This document shows, one piece after another, positions 57,246-64,000 of a stretch of 64,000 nucleotides of DNA. Origin of the DNA: Vibrio qingdaonensis. GTDB taxonomy: Bacteria > Pseudomonadota > Gammaproteobacteria > Enterobacterales > Vibrionaceae. The position numbers and the translations under genes are program-made. Each line of letters opens with the position of its first letter. Positions within the stretch are counted from its first letter, which is position 1. The notes under the pieces were generated by a model. It did no database searches, was not told the DNA's origin, and was given only the letters and a program-made list of their open reading frames with translations. Location: the NCBI RefSeq assembly GCF_026191675.1, contig NZ_JAKRRY010000009.1, positions 78,845 through 142,844 of the forward strand. The letters run 5' to 3'.

Positions 57246-58142
57246 TTATTCTTCGACACTCGATGCTGCTTCTAGATCGGGAATGGTCACTTGAACTTGT
57301 ACCACTCGACGATTATCCGCCGCTGTCACTTTAAAGGTATAGTTTTCTATTTCGACCACTTCCCCTCTAACAGGTAAGTGACCGAATGCGGTCATAATTA
57401 AGCCACCAACAGTATCAACTTCTTCATCGCTGAAGGTTGAACCAAAGGTGTCATTGAACTCTTCGATGGTCGTGAGAGCTTTGACGGCAAAGGTGTGTTT
57501 GCTCAGCTTTCTGATGTCTAGCTCGTCATCATCATCAAATTCGTCTTCGATTTCGCCAACAATTTCTTCGAGGATGTCTTCAATGGTCACGAGACCAGAC
57601 ACTCCGCCAAATTCATCAACGACGATAGCCATGTGATAGCGCTCCTCGCGGAATTCCTTAAGTAAGCGATCAACACGTTTACTTTCTGGCACGACCACGG
57701 CAGGGCGAATCACTTCTTCAATGTCAAAAGGGGCGCTATTCGAGCCCAAGTAACGGAGTAGGTCCTTAGCTAAGAGAATACCTTCCACATGGTCTTTATC
57801 TTCACTGATCACTGGGTAACGAGAATGCTGTGCATCGATCATTAGTCCAATCAGCTTATCGAAGTCATCAGAACGTTCGATAGTAACCATTTGTGAGCGA
57901 GGCAGCATGATATCGCGTACTCGCATTTCGGAAATTTCCATGACACCTTCAAGCATATCTCGTGTGTCATGGTCTATTAGGTCATTGACTTCAGAGTCAC
58001 GAATGACATCTACAAGCTCTTGGCGATCTTTTGGTTCACCTTGAAATATTTGACCTAGGCGCTCAAAGAAGGACTTTCTACTCGGACCTTCAGATTTTTT
58101 ACTGTTTCCCTCGGGGTTAGAGGGAGAAGACTCTTCGTTCAT
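57246..58142 (-). CDS. corC: CBS-domain protein CorC (YbeX)
   Basis: 298 residues. Two CBS domains (~65-185; [15 protein letters not shown], then [20 protein letters not shown]) precede a CorC_HlyC transporter-associated domain (~205-285). Associated with Mg2+/Co2+ efflux and, in E. coli, with ribosome maturation (ybeX). The N-terminus is hydrophilic, so it is soluble. In the conserved lnt-ybeXYZ cluster. Confidence 0.93.
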   Translation of the reverse strand: MNEESSPSNPEGNSKKSEGPSRKSFFERLGQIFQGEPKDRQELVDVIRDSEVNDLIDHDTRDMLEGVMEISEMRVRDIMLPRSQMVTIERSDDFDKLIGLMIDAQHSRYPVISEDKDHVEGILLAKDLLRYLGSNSAPFDIEEVIRPAVVVPESKRVDRLLKEFREERYHMAIVVDEFGGVSGLVTIEDILEEIVGEIEDEFDDDDELDIRKLSKHTFAVKALTTIEEFNDTFGSTFSDEEVDTVGGLIMTAFGHLPVRGEVVEIENYTFKVTAADNRRVVQVQVTIPDLEAASSVEE

Positions 58143-58203
58143 GATTTCTCAATTCAGAATGCTATCAGACGTGTGATAGCGCACATAAGAAGAGGCAAAG
58201 CCT

Positions 58204-58671
58204 CTATTGTTTCTCTGCTATATACGGGTCTTCAAAACCCATATCTAGCATGATTTCGGTCTCTAAAGCTTCCATTTCGTCAGCTTCTTCGTCATCAATA
58301 TGATCATAACCTAGCAGATGAAGGCTGCCATGTACAACCATATGTGCCCAGTGTGCAGTTAGGGTTTTTGACTGCTCTTTCGCTTCTTTTTCTACGACTT
58401 GGCGACAAATAATCAGGTCACCAAGCAAATTCATTTCAATACCAGGAGGCGCTTCAAATGGAAATGACAAGACATTGGTGGATTTGTCTTTCCCGCGATA
58501 ATCGTGGTTGAGTTGTTGGCTTTCAGCTTCATCAACGATTCTAATGGTCAGCTCCGCTTCCTTTTGAAACGGGATAATCGCTTTGTCTAGCCATTGCTGA
58601 AACTCCGCGTGAGAAGGCAGCCCTTCTTCAGATTCGACCGCCAACTGGAGATCAAGTTCAATGCTCATCAT
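58204..58671 (-). CDS. ybeY: rRNA-maturation endoribonuclease YbeY
   Basis: 155 residues. Zinc-binding HxxxHxxxxxH is clear as [11 protein letters not shown]. The RNA-binding Arg lies in [20 protein letters not shown]. YbeY takes part in 16S rRNA 3' processing and quality control. The start is MMSIE at 58671 or the next Met. Situated 29 bases after the PhoH gene and 61 before corC. Confidence 0.94.
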   Translation of the reverse strand: MMSIELDLQLAVESEEGLPSHAEFQQWLDKAIIPFQKEAELTIRIVDEAESQQLNHDYRGKDKSTNVLSFPFEAPPGIEMNLLGDLIICRQVVEKEAKEQSKTLTAHWAHMVVHGSLHLLGYDHIDDEEADEMEALETEIMLDMGFEDPYIAEKQ

Positions 58672-58700
58672 TTACCTATTTATCAAAACTTGTTAAAGCG

Positions 58701-59777
58701 TTATTGAGGACTGACATCAGTCCCAGAGTTAAGTTTTGCTGCTTCGTGTTCTTCACGACGACGGCGTTCAATCTCTTTTCGCGCTTTTTGGTCAGCCGAT
58801 TCCCACTTCTCATAAGCGTTGACGATACGAGCGACAACGGGGTGCCTGACCACATCATCCGCTTGGAAGAAATTAAAACTGATTTCATCCACGTCATTGA
58901 GAACTTCAACCGCATGACGAAGGCCTGATTTTGCCCCACGAGGTAAATCAATTTGTGTCACGTCACCCGTAATGACCGCGCGTGAGTTAAAACCAATCCG
59001 GGTCAAGAACATCTTCATTTGTTCGACGGTGGTGTTTTGGCTTTCATCAAGAATAATGAAGGCATCGTTAAGTGTACGACCACGCATATAGGCGAGGGGG
59101 GCCACCTCAATAACGTTGCGCTCTATCAGCTTTTCAACACGCTCAAAGCCTAACATTTCAAATAAAGCATCGTAGAGTGGGCGCAGATATGGATCCACTT
59201 TCTGGCTCAAATCACCGGGTAAAAAACCCAGTTTTTCGCCCGCTTCAACGGCTGGGCGAGTCAGTAGAATCCGACGAATTTCCTGACGCTCTAGCGCATC
59301 AACCGCCGCAGCAACCGCGAGGTAAGTCTTACCTGTACCGGCAGGTCCTATTCCAAAACTAATATCGTGTGTCACCATATTAACAAGGTATTGTGCCTGG
59401 TTGGGGGTACGTGGCTTGATGATGCCTTTCTTGGTTTTGATAAAGACTTCTTTACCGTGAGCAATGTCTGACTCAGCACTTTGTTCCAGTATTCCGGACT
59501 CTTTAACGGCGAGGTGGATTTGCTCTGGCTCGATATCTGGAAATTGTCCACGAACAGGCGCGGTATCGACATAAAGTGACTTGATAATCTCCAGCGCTGC
59601 AGCGCTAGTGTGCGGCTGACCGACGATAGTAAAGAAGTTGCTTCGATGATTGATTTCAACGCCTAAACGACGCTCTAAATGTTTAATGTTGTCATCGAAA
59701 GGTCCGCATAGGCTAGACAGGCGGCGGTTATCAGAGGGTTCTAGGTTGATCTCTAAAGTGACTATTTTATTACTCAA
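58701..59777 (-). CDS. ybeZ: PhoH-like ATPase YbeZ
   Basis: 358 residues. An N-terminal KH-like region (~1-110) precedes the PhoH ATPase: Walker A GPAGTGKTYLAVAA, Walker B AFIILDESQNTT, then TGDVTQIDLPRG. It is thought to work with YbeY in RNA processing. The C-terminus is Arg/Glu rich. Follows miaB after 68 bases. Confidence 0.94.
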   Translation of the reverse strand: MSNKIVTLEINLEPSDNRRLSSLCGPFDDNIKHLERRLGVEINHRSNFFTIVGQPHTSAAALEIIKSLYVDTAPVRGQFPDIEPEQIHLAVKESGILEQSAESDIAHGKEVFIKTKKGIIKPRTPNQAQYLVNMVTHDISFGIGPAGTGKTYLAVAAAVDALERQEIRRILLTRPAVEAGEKLGFLPGDLSQKVDPYLRPLYDALFEMLGFERVEKLIERNVIEVAPLAYMRGRTLNDAFIILDESQNTTVEQMKMFLTRIGFNSRAVITGDVTQIDLPRGAKSGLRHAVEVLNDVDEISFNFFQADDVVRHPVVARIVNAYEKWESADQKARKEIERRRREEHEAAKLNSGTDVSPQ

Positions 59778-59845
59778 TGTAGCCTCACATTATGCCCTAT
59801 GGGCGATGTATGGAGCCCGATTGCGACCGGGCTCCTCATTAGGTG

Positions 59846-61273
59846 CTAAGGCGTAAAGGTTGCCACACCTAGCTCATCTTCGCGACGAGTTTTTTCCATC
59901 ATTTCTGTTGGCGACGTCACAACACGAAGATCGATGTCTTTTTCGGTACGAAGTAGCTCACCGCGAAGCGAGTTCGCGAATACATCGACAATTTTTACAT
60001 CAACGAATTGACCAATCAGGTCAGCGCTACCTTCAAAGTTCACGACACGGCTGTTTTCTGTACGACCACGAAGCTCCATCAGGTTTTTCTTCGAAGGACC
60101 TTCTACTAAAATTCGTTGCTCAGTATCCAGCATCAGGCGTGAGTAACGCATAGCTTGAGCGTTCACAGTCTGTTGCAGTTCGTATAGACGCTCTTTCTTC
60201 TCTTGCTCTGGTGTATCACACGGATAATCCGCTGCAGGTGTCCCCGGGCGTGGTGAGAAGACAAAGCTAAAGCTCATATCAAAATCCACGTCTTTAATCA
60301 GTTTCATTGTGTCTTGGAAGTCTTTGTCAGTTTCGCCAGGGAAGCCGACAATGAAATCTGAACTGATTTGAATATCAGGACGCGCCTTTCTTAGTTTGCG
60401 AATGATCGATTTATATTCAATCGCGGTGTGAGGGCGCTTCATCATCGTCAAGATGCGATCCGAGCCACTTTGTACCGGTAAATGTAAGAAGCTAACCAAT
60501 TCAGGAGTGTCTTCATACACCGCAATGATGTCGTCTGTAAACTCAAGGGGATGGCTAGTGGTAAAGCGAATACGGTCGATACCATCAATAGATGCAACTA
60601 AGCGTAAAAGATCAGCAAATGAGCAAATTTCACCGTCGTGCATAGGTCCGCGGTAAGCGTTAACATTTTGACCAAGAAGGTTGACTTCACGAACCCCTTG
60701 CTCGGCAAGTTGTGCGATTTCAAATAATACGTCGTCCATTGGACGGCTGACTTCTTCGCCACGAGTATAAGGTACCACGCAGTACGTGCAGTACTTTGAA
60801 CAACCTTCCATAATGGAAACAAACGCCGTTGCACCTTCCGCGCGTGGCTCTGGTAGATTGTCGAATTTTTCGATCTCTGGGAACGAAATATCCATAACAG
60901 GCGCTTCGTTGCTTTGAGATTGGCGAATCATTTCTGGCAAGCGGTGAAGGGTTTGAGGGCCAAAAATCACATCAACAAATGGAGCACGCTGACGAATATG
61001 ATCGCCTTCTTGTGTCGCTACACAACCGCCTACACCAATAACGACGCCTTCTTTTTTATCTTTTAGTGTTTTCCAGCGACCGAGTTGGTGGAACACTTTT
61101 TCTTGTGCTTTTTCACGGATCGAACAGGTGTTCAATAGTAGTACATCTGCTTCCTCTGGCACTTCTGTCAGCTCGTAGCCGTTAGCAGCATTAAGCAGGT
61201 CGGCCATTTTTGATGAATCGTATTCGTTCATCTGGCAGCCCCAGGTTTTAATTAGCAGTTTCTTACTCATCAC
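59846..61273 (-). CDS. miaB: tRNA-2-methylthio-N6-dimethylallyladenosine synthase MiaB
   Basis: Radical-SAM methylthiotransferase modifying A37 of tRNAs reading UNN codons. It has 475 residues. The N-terminal cluster Cys are in [21 protein letters not shown] and [11 protein letters not shown]. The radical-SAM CxxxCxxC is [10 protein letters not shown]-terminal TRAM domain (~375-440) follows. Heads the miaB-ybeZYX-lnt cluster; divergent from the ubiF-like gene. Confidence 0.96.
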   Translation of the reverse strand: MMSKKLLIKTWGCQMNEYDSSKMADLLNAANGYELTEVPEEADVLLLNTCSIREKAQEKVFHQLGRWKTLKDKKEGVVIGVGGCVATQEGDHIRQRAPFVDVIFGPQTLHRLPEMIRQSQSNEAPVMDISFPEIEKFDNLPEPRAEGATAFVSIMEGCSKYCTYCVVPYTRGEEVSRPMDDVLFEIAQLAEQGVREVNLLGQNVNAYRGPMHDGEICSFADLLRLVASIDGIDRIRFTTSHPLEFTDDIIAVYEDTPELVSFLHLPVQSGSDRILTMMKRPHTAIEYKSIIRKLRKARPDIQISSDFIVGFPGETDKDFQDTMKLIKDVDFDMSFSFVFSPRPGTPAADYPCDTPEQEKKERLYELQQTVNAQAMRYSRLMLDTEQRILVEGPSKKNLMELRGRTENSRVVNFEGSADLIGQFVDVKIVDVFANSLRGELLRTEKDIDLRVVTSPTEMMEKTRREDELGVATFTP

Positions 61274-61534
61274 TTTCGCTCGTCAGTTATTTAAATTCCG
61301 TAGAACTATTGTTCAAATTATAGCCGCCATCACGGCGCTAAGCGGCGTATTGTACTGCTTTAAAAACCGCCTGACTAGTGGTAGGGCAAAAACTCTTTGA
61401 ACGCTTATGGCACCACAGCTGTGAAGAGAAAGTAGCCTCTTAATGTGTAAGGAAATTTGATGAAAATTACTCGCCCTTTGCAGGTTCCATACGTACAATA
61501 AAAATACGTCAGAATTCAGGGTAGCAGTGGAACA
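61274..61534. other. Divergent miaB / ubiF-like gap
   Basis: A gap of 261 bases. It contains a GC-rich imperfect hairpin near 61322-61345 (GCCGCCATCACGGCGCTAAG-type) on the miaB side. Nothing else is recognised. Confidence 0.4.
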
Positions 61535-62689
61535 ATGGAACAGTTTGAAATCGTAGTCGTTGGTGGTGGAATGGTCGGCGCAGCCGTCGCCATTGGTTTT
61601 GCAAAGCAAGGACGTTCCGTCGCCGTCGTTGAAAAATTCGAACCTAAGCCGTTTCACCTTTCTCAACCGATGGATTTGAGAGTGTCTGCTATTTCTCCTC
61701 ACTCCATTGCACTCTTAGAAGAGCTCGGTGCATGGGATGATATTGCCGCCATGCGAATCTGCCCTTACGCGCGTTTAGAGACATGGGAGGCTGAATCTTG
61801 TCGCCTGCGCTTTAACGCTGACACGTTAGGTGCAGAGCAATTGGGCTATATCGTTGAGAATAGAGTTATTCAGCTGGGATTGTGGGCGCAATTCTTCCAC
61901 TACGAGAATTTGACGGTGATTGATTCAGATGGGTTGGCGAATATTACCCTCGGCGAAGAGGGTAATACGTTGAATCTAGAGTCGGGTAGGCAACTACACG
62001 CGTCGTTGGTCATTGGTGCCGATGGTGCAAACTCAAAGGTGCGTCAAGCGGCTGGTATTGGTGTCACGGCTTGGGACTATCGACAAGAATGCATGTTGAT
62101 TAATGTGGAAACTGAATTACCGCAGCAAGATATTACTTGGCAATGGTTTACCCCTTCTGGTCCTCGTTCATTTTTACCGCTTTGTGGGCATCAAGGCTCT
62201 TTGGTGTGGTACGACGCCCCAAAACGCATCAAGCAATTAAAAGCCATGACATTTAAGCAGTTGGAGAATGAAATTCAGCACTGTTTTCCTGCAGAGTTAG
62301 GACCGATTAGAGTCTTAGAACATGGCTCATTCCCACTGACACGACGCCATGCTCAACAGTACTCTAAGCATCGATGTGTTTTAGTTGGTGATGCCGCGCA
62401 TACCATCAACCCCTTAGCTGGGCAGGGAGTCAACCTTGGTTTTAAAGATGTCAGCGCGTTATTGCAGCTCACTGGTAACAACTCGTCAATAGACCCGGTA
62501 CTGCGTCGTTATGAAGTTCATCGTCGCCCTGATAATTTATTAATGCAAACGGGTATGGATGTCTTTTATAAAGGATTTAGTAACACTTTGAGCCCTGTGC
62601 AGGTGGCACGTAATGCCATGTTAAAGCTGGCTGAGCACTCAGGCCCCATTAAAACGCAAATCTTACGTTACGCTATGGGGCTGAAATAA
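61535..62689 (+). CDS. ubiF: UbiH/UbiF-family FAD monooxygenase, probably UbiF
   Basis: Ring hydroxylation in ubiquinone synthesis. It has 384 residues. The FAD Rossmann motif is VVGGGMVGAAVAIGFAKQG (8-26), GADGANSKVR is the DG motif, and GDAAHTINPLAGQGVNLGF the GD motif. The neighbourhood (divergent miaB, tRNA genes nearby) matches E. coli ubiF, favouring the C6 hydroxylase over UbiH or UbiI, though these paralogues are hard to separate by eye. Confidence 0.82.
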   Translation: MEQFEIVVVGGGMVGAAVAIGFAKQGRSVAVVEKFEPKPFHLSQPMDLRVSAISPHSIALLEELGAWDDIAAMRICPYARLETWEAESCRLRFNADTLGAEQLGYIVENRVIQLGLWAQFFHYENLTVIDSDGLANITLGEEGNTLNLESGRQLHASLVIGADGANSKVRQAAGIGVTAWDYRQECMLINVETELPQQDITWQWFTPSGPRSFLPLCGHQGSLVWYDAPKRIKQLKAMTFKQLENEIQHCFPAELGPIRVLEHGSFPLTRRHAQQYSKHRCVLVGDAAHTINPLAGQGVNLGFKDVSALLQLTGNNSSIDPVLRRYEVHRRPDNLLMQTGMDVFYKGFSNTLSPVQVARNAMLKLAEHSGPIKTQILRYAMGLK

Positions 62690-62732
62690 AAGACCTGAAT
62701 TATAGGATTGCGTCGACGTTATGGCGTCAGCG

Positions 62733-63758
62733 CTAGTCAAATACCACACAAACAGGTTTAGGCAACGTTAGCATGACTTTTGCTAACGTTGGTTGGCCTG
62801 TTTTTTTATCAACACTAAAGAGGACAAGGTTATTTGAGTTTTGGTTTGCCACGACCAACCAATGACCATCTTTTGATAGGGTGATATCTCTGGGAAAGGA
62901 GCCCGCAGTCTCAACGAATCCTTGATAGTTGGGTGAGTTTGGCGAGGTGATATCAAACCAACTAATGATTGATTGATGCCTTCCTGATAAATAGATATAG
63001 CGCTGGTCGCTAGAAAGTTTGATGGCGCCAGCTGCTTCGCCTTTACTGTGTGTCGGAAAGGCGGGCTGGATGCTTGTTAGTTGCCATCGCCCATTGGTTT
63101 GCTTTTCAATAACGCCTAGTGTTTCATCGAGCTCACATAGAATAAAACCGAACTGTCCATCGTTGCTGAAAACGGCATGCCTGGGACCACTGCCCGCAGG
63201 AAGCTTAAGGGTTTGCTGTTGGGTGACGGAATCCTTGTTAAGTTGGTAAAAATTCAGCGTATCCAATCCAAGATCGACCGTCATGACTTGATTAGACTGA
63301 GGCACGAATACGATTTGATGGCCATGCGGGCCGCGTTGTCGAGTCGAGTGGTGCCCTTGCCCTTCATTCTGAAACCGAGCTTGCCGCTGACGGATCTCCC
63401 CTGTGGGTGCTAATGTATACACCTCAAAGCTGCCTGAACCGTAATGCGCAACGCCGAGCCGGGTTTGACACTCAGAAATAGCCACGTGGCAAGGGTGGTC
63501 ACCCTCGAGAGGTTGTCTACAGACCTCTTCAAAAGGATCACGTAGAAAGTACAGTGCGGCGCCTTCTTGCTGAGATTGCTCAGAGATGGCGTACCAGCCG
63601 CGATCAGTGTGTGCGAGATAAGAAGGGTTATTAATACCAGAAACGTTGTGCTGCGATGTGAGCGCCATAGTTTCAAGGTTAAATGCGATATGGCTAAACC
63701 CAGAATATGCGTCATCGCTATATTGCCCTATGCATAACGAAAGCGAAGTTGGTGACAT
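62733..63758 (-). CDS. Lactonase-family seven-bladed beta-propeller (Pgl/YbhE type)
   Basis: 341 residues, no signal peptide. Repeated propeller-blade patterns (HVAISECQTRLGVAHYGSGS, GPRHAVFSNDGQFGFI, FPRDITLSKDGHWLVVANQN) and the RGPHGHQIVFVP signature identify the YbhE lactonase family. 6-Phosphogluconolactonase is the typical activity, feeding the pentose-phosphate path, but the sugar specificity cannot be read. Monocistronic, beside tRNA genes. Confidence 0.82.
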   Translation of the reverse strand: MSPTSLSLCIGQYSDDAYSGFSHIAFNLETMALTSQHNVSGINNPSYLAHTDRGWYAISEQSQQEGAALYFLRDPFEEVCRQPLEGDHPCHVAISECQTRLGVAHYGSGSFEVYTLAPTGEIRQRQARFQNEGQGHHSTRQRGPHGHQIVFVPQSNQVMTVDLGLDTLNFYQLNKDSVTQQQTLKLPAGSGPRHAVFSNDGQFGFILCELDETLGVIEKQTNGRWQLTSIQPAFPTHSKGEAAGAIKLSSDQRYIYLSGRHQSIISWFDITSPNSPNYQGFVETAGSFPRDITLSKDGHWLVVANQNSNNLVLFSVDKKTGQPTLAKVMLTLPKPVCVVFD

Positions 63759-63907
63759 GGTAGTACTTCTATGAGTGATTCGTTGTTCTAGAGTGTTGTA
63801 AGGCTATTTAAGAGGATAGGGGGACGTTTTATTTTTGTGAGGGACAGCAAAGCTTTAATTAATCTACTTTTTCAAGGAATAGACGTTCATACGAAAACTC
63901 AAGCGAA

Positions 63908-63937
63908 AAAAAAGCCCGTCATATGACGAGCTTTCTT
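63908..63937 (-). terminator. Terminator of the tRNA-Leu transcript
   Basis: Minus strand AAAGCTCGTCAT / ATGACGGGCTTT (one mismatch) followed by an eight-base T-run. It starts 5 bases past the tRNA 3' end. Confidence 0.85.
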
Positions 63938-63942
63938 AATAA

Positions 63943-64000
63943 TGGTGCGGTCGGAGAGACTTGAACTCTCACACCTCTCGGCGCCAGAACCTAAATCTGG
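63943..64000 (-). tRNA. tRNA-Leu, anticodon UAG, 5' part outside window
   Basis: The minus strand gives the anticodon stem-loop CCAGATTTAGGTTCTGG (anticodon UAG), a long class II variable arm (CGCCGAGAGGTG), a T-arm with GTTCAAGTC and CCGCACCA with encoded CCA. The order matches E. coli leuW in the tRNA operon near ubiF, so further tRNA genes probably lie beyond base 64000. Confidence 0.95.

Overview
The window is a gene-dense stretch of a gammaproteobacterial chromosome. It is almost certainly a Vibrio or close Vibrionaceae relative, and the larger chromosome. The evidence is a toxS-toxR pair divergent from htpG, a tandem flagellin pair with class IV (sigma-28) promoters, several Vibrio-type conserved unknowns (DUF2066, DUF2069, DUF2897, DUF2956, DUF2919, TIGR03503) and enteric-like housekeeping clusters. 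I see no insertion sequence, prophage, integron or CRISPR array. Nearly all DNA is coding, and most gene ends carry strong, often bidirectional, hairpin terminators.

Layout. 1-6.9 kb: rnhA (cut by the window edge) divergent from dnaQ, a TIGR03503 membrane protein, fadE with an upstream FadR-like operator, gmhA and a YafJ-type amidotransferase. 7-10.9 kb: nucleotide metabolism, with purM-purN behind a near-perfect PurR operator, then upp and uraA facing each other. 11-17 kb: a DUF2066 exported protein, the overlapping arsC-wrbA-DUF2069 genes with bepA, then a TusA-like protein abutting a PerM-type exporter. 17-25.8 kb: bcp (lacking the usual resolving cysteine), gcvR, dapA-bamC, the dapE cluster, small envelope proteins and a Dyp peroxidase.

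25.9-36.6 kb: two flagellin genes with no other flagellar gene nearby, toxRS, htpG with a heat-shock promoter, adk, hemH, a POT peptide transporter and rfaH. 36.6-48.3 kb: minCDE, ycgL, a soluble MltB-like transglycosylase, a stand-alone HPr paralogue with Asn at position 46, folD, tRNA-Arg(UCU), a DEAD-box helicase, qmcA-nfeD, a YbbN-type co-chaperone, a possible 21-residue membrane microprotein, an SDR enzyme and a YfcH-type protein.

48.5-50.9 kb holds the most unusual system: a tightly overlapping four-gene operon of two paralogous DUF1538 membrane proteins, a PII-like protein with a shortened T-loop and a two-CBS protein. It looks like a two-subunit transporter or channel with its own soluble nucleotide or energy sensors. 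50.9-64 kb: yfcE, ptsH-ptsI-crr, cysK, the lnt-corC-ybeY-phoH-miaB cluster, a UbiF-type hydroxylase, a lactonase and the 3' half of tRNA-Leu(UAG), in an order resembling the E. coli miaB/ubiF/tRNA region.

Functional calls come from reading translated sequences against remembered families. No database search was possible, and comparisons with gene order in other vibrios are from memory.
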